From positions 1 to 10,345 of the forward strand of contig JACOEF010000189.1 in the NCBI GenBank assembly GCA_024998705.1: DNA of 10,345 nt, in the 5' to 3' direction. Positions 1 through 6,292 of the stretch are shown here, in pieces (position 1 is the first letter of the stretch; each line of letters opens with the position of its first letter). The position numbers were made by a program, and so were the translations under genes. Source of the DNA: Nitrospira sp. GTDB lineage: Bacteria; Nitrospirota; Nitrospiria; Nitrospirales; Nitrospiraceae. Under the pieces are notes generated by a model that saw nothing but the letters and a program-made list of their open reading frames with translations, did not search any database and had not been told where the DNA came from.

Positions 1-240
1 AAAATACAGGATCGGAATAAGGGCCGCGCCAGCCATAACCAACCGCAGAAGGCTCAGCGCAAGCTCTCGAGAATCAGTGAGTTGCCACCCGCAGTAAAAA
101 ATGCTCCAGAAGGCGATGCTCAGACAGTACAGCCCGTAGATGCGATTGCGAGGAGCGGCGGGATCCCGGAAGTAGACAAACATTCCGAGCCCAGTCGCCG
201 CCAACGCATTCACTAACGCGCTGAACGCGAGCACTTTCAT
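1..240 (-). CDS. Partial membrane protein, likely N-terminal 7TM sensor region of a histidine kinase
   Basis: This 80-codon open frame starts at ATG 240-238 and runs off the left edge. An in-frame TAA at 274-276, which is also the stop of the gene upstream, leaves no earlier ATG. Visible features are a hydrophobic first helix (about residues 3-23), the sequence YFRDPAAPRNRIYGLYCLS leading into a second helix with FWSIFYCGW, then an ARG/LEU-rich turn (LLRLVMAGAALIPILYF) into a third. The pattern of an Asn-Arg pair after a Pro-rich turn, Phe-Trp-Ser in helix 2, and Ala-Ala-Leu-Ile-Pro in helix 3 is like the 7TM input domain found at the front of some sensor kinases (known family pattern; my inference). 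No kinase core is in the window, so another polytopic protein is possible. It lies 33 nt after the methyltransferase gene on the same strand. A small hairpin (ACTCT-CCC-AGAGT, 248-260) sits just ahead of the start, and no clear Shine-Dalgarno is seen. Confidence 0.6.
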   Translation of the reverse strand, partial: MKVLAFSALVNALAATGLGMFVYFRDPAAPRNRIYGLYCLSIAFWSIFYCGWQLTDSRELALSLLRLVMAGAALIPILYF

Positions 241-273
241 GTTAGGTACTCTGGGAGAGTCGAGGTCGTACCA

Positions 274-1671
274 TTATGCAGCCACCGTGAGATTCGCCAG
301 GCCCTTGTCGGCTACGGCAATGAGGGCTTGGTTGCCGAATGTGGGATACACGCGCGGATGACTGACGCCTGCCGCGCGCAACAAACTTTCCAGTTCAGCC
401 TGGTAGTGGAAATGAAAAATGCCTTCGCCCTCCCGCGCCTTGATTCTACCAGAATTGTCCAGGAGGCGACGGCCTTCTTCCACTTGGTCCGGCGACTGCG
501 CCGTTTCGACGAAGCTGCGATAAATCGCCGAGAGATCCGCATACGGCTTCAGGTTGGAAACCACCAACCGTCCATTGGGCGCCAACACGCGCAGATACTC
601 CCGCAGCGTGAAGAGCGGATCACGCACGTATCCGATCACAAGATTGCACACGACTCGGTCGAACGAATGATCGGGAAACGGCAATGGGGATTCCAGATCG
701 GCCCGGCAGACTCGCATCGACATCGGCACATAGGCTCGTAGCCCCTCATAAAATTGCCCCCGCAACGCCGTCCCAACCTGCTCGAAGTTGGTCATGGCCT
801 GAGCCAACGCCGCCGGCACGAAATCGATACCGACATAGTCAGGCGAGCGAAAGTCCCCGCGCCGGGCATAGCGCTGCCGAAACGCTTGATTGAGCTGCAA
901 GAACACCCCGAGGTTACCGTTGCCGCACCCGGCATCCAGAATCCGCTCACCGTGATGGCAGTCGCCCATCAGGCGATAGACATGATCCATAAGCCGCCAA
1001 AAATCGGCCACGTTCGGGATCGTTTGGAAATTATGCAAGTACTCCTGCCAGAACGCCACATGGTCCGATTTGCCCATCGGCCGACGCTTCTTGCTGCGTT
1101 CACGTTCCGCGCGGTTCTGCACGCCGATTTCTCGATGTGACGGTTCAAGCATCCGTTCCGTGGCTCGTGTCGGCCACAACTCCTGCTGGCAACACTGGGC
1201 GATTTGACGATAGACCGTGCGAGCCTTCCGGGGGCTCTCCTGAAGTCGATGCAAGGCGCCCGGCACCACATAGGAATGACGCAGATTCGAGCCCATCGCT
1301 GAGCCGACCGACTCGATTGAGGCCGGATCGACCCACGCATCCTGCTCGGCATGAAACAGCACGACGGGTGCACGGAGGCGTTCGGCATCCTGCCGGGTGG
1401 TGCTCAGATCGGCGTAGCCTCCCTGAACAGCATGCTCCAGCCAGCGATCCGCATCGATGGTCAAGCCAAGAATGTTGACCACGCCTTTGCGCACACCAGC
1501 CAGATGTTCGCCGATCAGATCCTCTTGATGCACGGCCTGTAACGTATGCTGAACATCCATGATTCCATTGATCAACGCCAGCAGCCCCAGGTGCGGGACT
1601 CGCCCCGCGACCTTGAGGGCGACACGGCCGGCCAGGCTGTTGCCACCAGACCGATGGATCGACCCGGCCAT
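274..1671 (-). CDS. C-terminal half of LuxD-like acyltransferase fused to SAM-dependent methyltransferase
   Basis: This 465-codon frame has ATG at 1671-1669 overlapping the TAA of the upstream gene (TAATG), so it may be translated by reinitiation. Residues about 8-160 are the C-terminal half of a LuxD-type alpha/beta hydrolase: nucleophile elbow Asn-Ser12-Leu-Ala-Gly, a cap region, acid in AEQDAWVD (Asp111) and His141 in PGALHRLQES. A charged linker (about 165-200) leads to a class I methyltransferase. Its motif I is ILDAGCGNGN (244-253), the acidic end of strand 2 is in VGIDFVP (280-286), a post-motif segment with ADLESPLPFPDHSFD lies at 324-338, and the late strand is in LAPNGRLVVSNLKP (363-376). 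The methyl acceptor cannot be told. The hydrolase lacks its own N-terminal half, which lies in the upstream frame, so the fold is incomplete here. The methyltransferase domain alone looks intact and might start at Met199 (about 1077), though no good ribosome site is seen there. The fusion is observed; the functional state is uncertain. Confidence 0.8.
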   Translation of the reverse strand: MAGSIHRSGGNSLAGRVALKVAGRVPHLGLLALINGIMDVQHTLQAVHQEDLIGEHLAGVRKGVVNILGLTIDADRWLEHAVQGGYADLSTTRQDAERLRAPVVLFHAEQDAWVDPASIESVGSAMGSNLRHSYVVPGALHRLQESPRKARTVYRQIAQCCQQELWPTRATERMLEPSHREIGVQNRAERERSKKRRPMGKSDHVAFWQEYLHNFQTIPNVADFWRLMDHVYRLMGDCHHGERILDAGCGNGNLGVFLQLNQAFRQRYARRGDFRSPDYVGIDFVPAALAQAMTNFEQVGTALRGQFYEGLRAYVPMSMRVCRADLESPLPFPDHSFDRVVCNLVIGYVRDPLFTLREYLRVLAPNGRLVVSNLKPYADLSAIYRSFVETAQSPDQVEEGRRLLDNSGRIKAREGEGIFHFHYQAELESLLRAAGVSHPRVYPTFGNQALIAVADKGLANLTVAA

Positions 1672-1673
1672 TA
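1636..1673 (-). other. Nonsense codon plus one-base frameshift splitting the hydrolase
   Basis: The upstream frame ends at TAA (1673-1671). If it is read on, that same frame gives Trp-Pro-Gly-Arg-Ser-Ile-Gly-Leu-Val-Ala-Thr, which is the beta-strand expected just before the nucleophile Ser in LuxD-like proteins (LuxD has Ile-Gly-Leu-Ile-Ala-Ala/Ser-Ser-Leu). The following Ser-Leu-Ala-Gly-Arg-Val-Ala-Leu-Lys is found only in the next frame. One missing base near 1641-1637 would join them. The stop could derive from a CAA or GAA codon by one substitution. Two separate lesions are therefore needed to explain the split. Alternatives are sequencing or assembly error, or a split gene working by TAATG reinitiation. 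Confidence 0.7.
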
Positions 1674-3005
1674 AGCCGCCACATAATCCAGCACGGTCTC
1701 TAGATCAGTCTCCATGTCCTCCAGGCGAAATTGTGTCACCGATCCATCGCTTTCTCCGACATGATTCACATTGTCGAAGCGAATGACATGAAACCCATTG
1801 CCGGCGAGGTAGTAGGCCAACGGCACATAGTCGCGTTTGCTCTCCCCATACCCGGGAGCCAGCACCACAATCGGAGCGTTGTCCGACAGATCGGTTCGAG
1901 GCCGATCATGGCAGAGCGCGATACGGAGGCCGGACGGACGGACACACTCGGAGAACTCACTGATGACGGAAGGCCCTTCCGTCCTGGCATCAACGCCCTC
2001 ACCCTGTCGCTGCTCAAGTAGATGCTCAATGATGTCCTCTGCCTCGTTCGCCACCGGGAGAAATCGCACACCGGCCAACACGGTCCGCCCACCCACCTCC
2101 TGAGAACCCAAGCGAGCGCCGGCTTCCCACGGCCTGGTCCACATGACTTCCCCCACCACAGAACAGACGGACGACGGCAGGGAGACCGCTGGTGTTCCCT
2201 GAAACGCACTTGGCGGTACCCACTGCAGTTCTAATTCCGAACCCAGCAAATCTTCCTCGGCCGCCAAACGCACGCAGGCTCCGTTGGGCGTCAAGTCCGT
2301 CGTCATTGCGCCGGACACGAGCCGATGGCCTGCCACATTCTTCAGACTGATTTGGGTGCTTAACCCGACCGTAATCCGCTGCTGACCTCGCCGCTCCCGA
2401 TACGGCCGATTCGGTGACGAGGTACCGTGCGCGCGCACGGCCTGAGTAACGACCGGCTGCCTGGACTCGATATCAATCAGGGCCTCTTCATTCTCTTGGG
2501 CGACCAATGCGGCGACGAGATGCAGCCCCTTCGACCGTGCGCGGCCCTCGTTCATCCACATGGCTACCACCCGTTCATCCCCGACGCTCAACCGCACAAA
2601 CTGAACGGCGAGTGTCACCCCTTGTGTCGTGTGGCCTGAACCAAGGACGCTTTCGGATACGCGGACCCCGCACACAATCCCCACACTTTCTGGCCGCGTC
2701 GCTCCGGGAGTCAAACTCAGCAAAATCTGCTGATTCAGCATGGCAGGGATATCCCCGACAAAGTCCATCGACAGCCCCCCTAAACTGAGGCTTTTCGTCT
2801 GACCTTTCCACGTATGATCCTGAAAGTGAAGGAGTGTCGACAGGCGAGTATCGAGGCGCCGGGTAGCCCGCCGCTCCGCAACGGACAGGGACCACGCATC
2901 GCTGGTTTTCTTCCGATCCGGTGCCGAAGATTGCCGGTGGCTCTCCTGACCAAGCAACCCGATCACAGACAGACTCTCATTGCGCGCAGCGATGTGCTTC
3001 AACAT
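1671..3005 (-). CDS. Tandem PilZ-like protein with N-terminal half of a LuxD-like acyltransferase (truncated)
   Basis: This is a 444-residue product. The ATG at 3005-3003 is chosen because GGGAGGG (3017-3011) lies 5 nt ahead; a longer TTG-started frame to 3137 has no such support. PilZ-like domain 1 has an Arg-rich entry (ERRATRR, about residues 44-50) and SLSLGG (72-77), where the usual Asp/Asn is Ser, so c-di-GMP binding is doubtful. PilZ-like domain 2 has Arg206-Gly-Gln-Gln-Arg210 (the RxxxR signature) and DLTPNG (237-242, the D-x-S/T-x-x-G signature), so it is the better candidate receptor. Residues about 378-442 match the start of LuxD-type acyl-ACP thioesterases/acyltransferases: PIVVLAPGYGES, then YYLAGNGFHVIRFDNVNHVG. 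The protein stops at TAA just before the strand carrying the nucleophile, so this hydrolase half cannot be active alone. A strong promoter lies 240 nt upstream. By family knowledge, PilZ suggests second-messenger control; coupling it to an acyltransferase and methyltransferase is inference. Confidence 0.8.
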   Translation of the reverse strand: MLKHIAARNESLSVIGLLGQESHRQSSAPDRKKTSDAWSLSVAERRATRRLDTRLSTLLHFQDHTWKGQTKSLSLGGLSMDFVGDIPAMLNQQILLSLTPGATRPESVGIVCGVRVSESVLGSGHTTQGVTLAVQFVRLSVGDERVVAMWMNEGRARSKGLHLVAALVAQENEEALIDIESRQPVVTQAVRAHGTSSPNRPYRERRGQQRITVGLSTQISLKNVAGHRLVSGAMTTDLTPNGACVRLAAEEDLLGSELELQWVPPSAFQGTPAVSLPSSVCSVVGEVMWTRPWEAGARLGSQEVGGRTVLAGVRFLPVANEAEDIIEHLLEQRQGEGVDARTEGPSVISEFSECVRPSGLRIALCHDRPRTDLSDNAPIVVLAPGYGESKRDYVPLAYYLAGNGFHVIRFDNVNHVGESDGSVTQFRLEDMETDLETVLDYVAA

Positions 3006-3010
3006 ACATT

Positions 3011-3017
3011 CCCTCCC
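3011..3017 (-). promoter_or_regulatory. Strong ribosome binding site of the PilZ gene
   Basis: GGGAGGG on the minus strand, 5 nt before ATG 3005-3003. It decides the start of the PilZ-hydrolase gene against the longer TTG-initiated frame. Confidence 0.75.
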
Positions 3018-3243
3018 GCCGTATTGAGTGCTGCGCGTGGCACAGCATTGGATTGAATAACGCGTGGACGTCGTCGCCCGCTCACAGAGCTCGCTCCGAG
3101 CGAGGCTGGACTCTTGCAAGCGCACGAACGATTCCAAAGACGCGGGAGGATGTCGGCTGATCGAACCAGGGCAGGATTAACGACACGCAAGGCCTCAGAG
3201 TTGGCACACAGCGACTGTCATAACAATCCGATGTTCGAAGCTT

Positions 3244-3271
3244 ATTCTAGGGAATTAGACATAATTGTCAA
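3244..3271 (-). promoter_or_regulatory. Sigma70-type promoter for the PilZ/acyltransferase/methyltransferase unit
   Basis: On the minus strand TTGACA (3271-3266, perfect -35) is followed after 16 nt by TAGAAT (3249-3244, five of six -10 bases). The predicted start of transcription is near 3237, giving a leader of about 230 nt. The surrounding 3240-3320 is clearly AT-richer than the neighbouring genes. A GACA-N4-TGTC inverted repeat (3258-3269) overlaps the -35 and could be an operator; that part is speculative. Confidence 0.65.
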
Positions 3272-3401
3272 CTCATCCACAGAAAAATAGTGCAGGCACC
3301 TACAAAAATTAACTTAGATGATAGCTACGGGACAGAACGATACGGTTTGCCGGGGCTGCATGGCATGGAAGGCGAGACAGCAAGTCAAAACGATGACGAA
3401 T

Positions 3402-3415
3402 GTCATGATCATGAC
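3402..3415. repeat. Perfect 14-bp palindrome
   Basis: GTCATGATCATGAC reads identically on both strands. Its right part overlaps ATGACGCT (3411-3418), which has an inverted copy AGCGTCAT at 3461-3468. It could be a protein binding site or part of a structured element; no function is assigned. Confidence 0.5.
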
Positions 3416-3468
3416 GCTGTTTCACGGCCTCTGGCGAGGGGCTGCGGCATATCCCCTGAGAGCGTCAT
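3411..3468. repeat. Nested inverted repeats, possible structured element
   Basis: An outer 8-bp pair, ATGACGCT (3411-3418) with AGCGTCAT (3461-3468), encloses AGGGG (3437-3441) pairing with CCCCT (3453-3457). The arms are separated by unpaired bases, so stability is uncertain. It lies outside any supported gene. Confidence 0.35.
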
Positions 3469-3531
3469 TGCCATATCACACCCGCGACCACTAAGTATTT
3501 TCACGCCCCACAATGTGCCCGCCTCGTAGCG

Positions 3532-3547
3532 CATCGGCTCACCGATG
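3532..3547. repeat. Six-bp hairpin with four-base loop
   Basis: CATCGG-CTCA-CCGATG forms a perfect short stem-loop. No T-run follows on either strand, so it is not a classical intrinsic terminator. Confidence 0.4.
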
Positions 3548-3591
3548 ACGGGTGATGTTGATCTACCTCAGTAGCCGATATCGCAGCTCGT

Positions 3592-3906
3592 TGAAAAGGG
3601 TACGGACGCCTGCGCCCCTCGTATGTCGCCCATGCCGATCCGGATCTCTACACAAACGAGGTCGTCCTGTACGGAGACATGAACCTCTTCACCGACCGTG
3701 AAGCGAGCAACACCCTGAATTCCTCTGAGCTCGATTGGATCGTTAGTATTGCCGTCTGCTGGAAGGACAGGGAATTGGCTTTTTGCGGCGAAGAAGACCG
3801 GCCACTGGACCAGACCGGCCTAGTCCAGAAGTATGAGGCAGTCCAATTGCGCTTCGCATTCGATGTGTCGAAGGGCGCGCTGGAACGGATGGGATTGAAA
3901 CGATAG
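3592..3906 (+). pseudogene. Unrecognised ORF remnant convergent with pafA
   Basis: An open plus-strand frame of about 104 codons runs from just after TGA (3589-3591) to TAG (3904-3906). The only ATG (3679) would give 75 residues, but the coding look starts earlier: SYVAHADPDLYTNEVVLYGD precedes it in frame, and GGAG before the ATG is only 2 nt away, too close for a ribosome site. The composition is protein-like, with alternating hydrophobic stretches (WIVSIAVCW, YEAVQLRFAFD) and balanced charges. This suggests the 3' part of a gene that has lost its start. I do not recognise the family. It could also be a small real gene or chance. It is the only supported plus-strand candidate in the window. 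Confidence 0.35.
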
Positions 3907-3920
3907 GTGGGAGACTATCG
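3901..3920. terminator. Stem-loop bridging two convergent stop codons
   Basis: CGATAG (3901-3906) and CTATCG (3915-3920) form a 6-bp stem with an 8-base loop. Each arm contains a stop codon: TAG of the plus-strand remnant and TAG of pafA on the minus strand. It could end transcription from both sides, but there is no T-tract and the stem is short, so termination is only a possibility. Confidence 0.3.
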
Positions 3921-5405
3921 AGCGGCGAGGTGATGACGCGCATCCTGCGCGTATGTCTTGAACGGATCGGCCATAAAAAACGGTGCGGTTCCACGCAGTT
4001 TAAAATTCGACCAATTGATGATGTACTCGCAGGCCATCTGTTCCTCGAGGTCGAGCGGGGCATCCGACACAATTCCCGCCGTTCCACTCTCCAGCAGATG
4101 CCTGACCAACTCCCCTCGCCCGAACGCCCGAGTGTTGCGCGGCGGATGGTCCTGCGCGAGCTGCACGATCTTATCGGTCGTCAGGCGCGGCCCTCGCCCC
4201 TCCTGCTCAAGACCGTAACAGAGTCCTCGCTCAGAATGCAGATTGTGGTACTCGAGATCGAGGCTCTTTAACATGGGATCATCCCACGCTGCCTGCTCGG
4301 CATCCCGATAGGTCTCCAATAGCCACAGCTTTGAGGCCCAATCGATCCGTCCGACCAGCTGTTCATACCCGCCGCGCAAATCGGTCAGCACGGACTCCCA
4401 TTGCGCCAACACCCAATCCGTCTCTTCATCCTGCCCCTTGCAATGACGTTGGGCCGCGGCCAGAAACTGTTCCTGAATATCGATGGCGGACATCGACTGT
4501 CCGGACTCCAAACGGACGATCCAGCGGCGATCTGGGTCACGAGAGATATCCTGCAACGCCTCGACCGGCTCATGGATCCCCAGACCGCGCGGGGCCTGTC
4601 CGGCCTCAATCAGTTGCAGCACCAGCCCGGTGGTTCCCATCTTGAGCGCCGTGGCATACTCGGCCATGTTCGAATCTCCGAGCAGGAGATGAATCCGGCG
4701 GTATTGATTCGGATCGGCCAACGGCTCGTCCCGTGTATTGACGATCGCCCGGTTGTGTTGCACCCACTCGAAGAAGTCGTTGACGATATAATCGGCGCGT
4801 TGGGAGATCTGGAACGGCACGATCGATCGATCCTGCGCATCCCGCAGCCCCGGCCGGTGCAGGATCAGCCCTCCGACTTGCACCCATTCATTGGGATCGC
4901 TCGCGCATCCGATGCGTCCGGCCCCGGTGAACACCTGACGAGTGACCAAAAACGTCACCAACGGGCCGAGGCCGCGCCTGGAAAAAGGAAACTGCCGCGT
5001 AACGAGATAGTTTTCATGCGAACCGAACGTCGCATCGGTCTCGTGATCGATGTTGTTCTTGATGAGCGAGACTGTCTCTTCCAGCCCCAGCGCCCGCACC
5101 GCATCTTGAATAATCCGATCTCCTGCACGATCCGAGGCCACCAGGTCCGCCAGGGTCATACACTCCGGAGAGGCATATTCCAGATGGCCCATGTCGATAT
5201 AGATACGGCCTGCATTGGTCAGAAACCCGCCGTTGCCCGGCGGTTCGTCATGACCACGATGGTGAAGATCGAGGACTCCTCGCCGCTCGACATGAAAAAT
5301 ATGGTCGCGAATACGCTGAGCCACCCAGGACGGCGAATGGTCGGGCCGATCCTGATTCACCAGCAGGCCATATTCCGTTTCGAGGCCGAAGATCCGATTC
5401 AGCAT
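3915..5405 (-). CDS. pafA: PafA-type Pup/UBact ligase
   Basis: This 496-residue protein belongs to the carboxylate-amine ligase family related to glutamine synthetase. In this family PafA phosphorylates the C-terminal Glu of the modifier with ATP and transfers it to substrate lysines. Visible are the metal/ATP strand GLETEYG (Glu9, Glu11), Asp71 in IDMGHLEYASPE (the catalytic Asp position), IKNNID and FGSHENYLVTRQ (115-137), FQISQRADY, and NTRDEPLAD...YRR with LLGDSNMAEYATALKMGTT (241-259). The C-terminal domain ends in WSNFKLRGTAPFFMADPFKTY, like mycobacterial PafA. It lacks the long loop that marks Dop. Start: TAA of prcA, one C, then this ATG, so translation is probably coupled. Odd points: the Asp-to-His spacing is one shorter than in actinobacterial PafA, Pro of HPEY is Leu, and there is an extra segment near 168-195. 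It is about 45 residues longer than mycobacterial PafA. Confidence 0.88.
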   Translation of the reverse strand: MLNRIFGLETEYGLLVNQDRPDHSPSWVAQRIRDHIFHVERRGVLDLHHRGHDEPPGNGGFLTNAGRIYIDMGHLEYASPECMTLADLVASDRAGDRIIQDAVRALGLEETVSLIKNNIDHETDATFGSHENYLVTRQFPFSRRGLGPLVTFLVTRQVFTGAGRIGCASDPNEWVQVGGLILHRPGLRDAQDRSIVPFQISQRADYIVNDFFEWVQHNRAIVNTRDEPLADPNQYRRIHLLLGDSNMAEYATALKMGTTGLVLQLIEAGQAPRGLGIHEPVEALQDISRDPDRRWIVRLESGQSMSAIDIQEQFLAAAQRHCKGQDEETDWVLAQWESVLTDLRGGYEQLVGRIDWASKLWLLETYRDAEQAAWDDPMLKSLDLEYHNLHSERGLCYGLEQEGRGPRLTTDKIVQLAQDHPPRNTRAFGRGELVRHLLESGTAGIVSDAPLDLEEQMACEYIINWSNFKLRGTAPFFMADPFKTYAQDARHHLAAR

Positions 5406-5406
5406 G

Positions 5407-6246
5407 TTAGGTCACGGCCGGTGAGCTGACAGCCGGCGGCAACAGCCCGCCCAACTCATCCGGACGAAGCGCGCGATACTTGGTCGAGCCAGGCCCGCGA
5501 CGCTCCAGCAGCACACATTCCAATGACTTCTCCGCGACGGTATGACGCACATGCGTCAGCAGCGCCGCCCTGTCAGGAAGACACGAATCATCGCCTTGCG
5601 CCTTGTCGTCCGAAACCTGAGTGGAGGAAGACTCCGCAGTCGAGGACTCGGACGCTGTTTGAGCCAGCGAGCCAACCGCCCAAATGCACAGGGCGAGTTC
5701 CACGGCCTGCGCCAACGACGCCTGCGCGAACGGGGGTTGCGATTCAACATAACGCCGCATCCGGCCCTGCACGGACGACGTCGCGCCTAAGGCCGCCCAG
5801 CCACGGCTCTCCTCGAAATTTCCATCGTAGTTGATCGAGAGAAACAAGTCGCGCTCCGGCTTCACACCCAGTTCAGCGAGCAGAATCTTGGCGATGAAGG
5901 GCGCTTTGTAAATTTCTTCAAAGGCCTGCTTGATGACTGGCGCCAACCCATACTTCATCAGCCTGGCGCCCGTGACATCGGACGGCGATCGATTAAACCC
6001 CTCGACATGGGCCATCTCCAGGAGAGAGAAGCGCAACTTTTCCAAATCCGCCGGGTGTCCCATTCCACCCAGCGCAATACGATCGTAAATCTCGTAGAGC
6101 TTGGGCGTTCCGCGGCTGACGGTCAACATCAGTATCCCGTCGGCGTAAGCCAGCGCAACGACGGGTGAGCCCTTTGTGAACTGTTCGTCGAGATACTGGC
6201 GTCGGTTGCCGACCGCTTCGATCCACCGATAGGGTTCTTCATACAT
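5407..6246 (-). CDS. prcA: Proteasome alpha subunit
   Basis: This 279-residue protein would form the outer rings of the 20S core that gate substrate entry and dock the ATPase. The fold signature is bacterial alpha: an N-terminal helix (YRWIEAVGNRRQYLDEQ), SPVVALAYADGILMLTVSRGTPKLYEIYDRIALGGMG (27-63), GFNRSPSDVTGARL (83-96) and FLSINYDGNFEESRGWAALG (135-154). There is no catalytic Thr, as expected for alpha. Odd: residues about 193-222 form a Ser/Thr/Asp-rich insertion (SESSTAESSSTQVSDD within it) before the last strand (LECVLLERR, 242-250), longer than the matching loop in mycobacterial PrcA. The tail (PPAVSSPAVT) is flexible. The start is supported by AAGGTGG (6259-6253), 6 nt before ATG. 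It lies 46 nt after prcB and 1 nt before pafA. Confidence 0.92.
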   Translation of the reverse strand: MYEEPYRWIEAVGNRRQYLDEQFTKGSPVVALAYADGILMLTVSRGTPKLYEIYDRIALGGMGHPADLEKLRFSLLEMAHVEGFNRSPSDVTGARLMKYGLAPVIKQAFEEIYKAPFIAKILLAELGVKPERDLFLSINYDGNFEESRGWAALGATSSVQGRMRRYVESQPPFAQASLAQAVELALCIWAVGSLAQTASESSTAESSSTQVSDDKAQGDDSCLPDRAALLTHVRHTVAEKSLECVLLERRGPGSTKYRALRPDELGGLLPPAVSSPAVT

Positions 6247-6292
6247 AACGTGCCACCTTCACCATTGAGATCAATAACCAGCCGTCTATCTG

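Larger units (their letters stand above)
3006..3914. other. Long intergenic region with no convincing intact gene
   Basis: About 900 bases lie between the pafA stop and the PilZ gene start. From right to left it holds a plus-strand ORF remnant (3592-3906), a hairpin (3532-3547), an inverted-repeat block (3402-3468), an AT-rich stretch with a left-pointing promoter (3244-3271), and a leader of roughly 230 nt before ATG 3005. Other short frames here (for example a GTG-started plus frame 3290-3529) have no ribosome site or recognisable product. No tRNA, rRNA or CRISPR pattern is seen. Confidence 0.6.

Noticed and set aside
1145..1684. A minus-strand frame overlapping the hydrolase half
   Set aside because: It is the third frame of the same bases, Arg/Gly/Ser-rich, while the overlapped frame carries the catalytic triad pattern.
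1669..1685. Programmed -1 frameshift joining the two hydrolase halves
   Set aside because: A -1 step before the TAA would bypass the stop, but it would replace the conserved strand by Met-Ala-Gly-Ser-Ile-His-Arg, and no classical slippery heptamer is seen; mutation fits better.
3006..3137. Extended N-terminus of the PilZ gene from a TTG
   Set aside because: The leader has no ribosome site and no domain character; a strong GGGAGGG site points to ATG 3005.
3290..3529. GTG-initiated 79-codon plus-strand frame
   Set aside because: No ribosome site, no recognisable features, and it runs through the inverted-repeat block.
4401..5429. A 342-codon open frame on the plus strand
   Set aside because: It lies antisense to pafA, whose protein motifs are clear; open antisense frames are common in GC-rich genes, and its translation shows no known domain.
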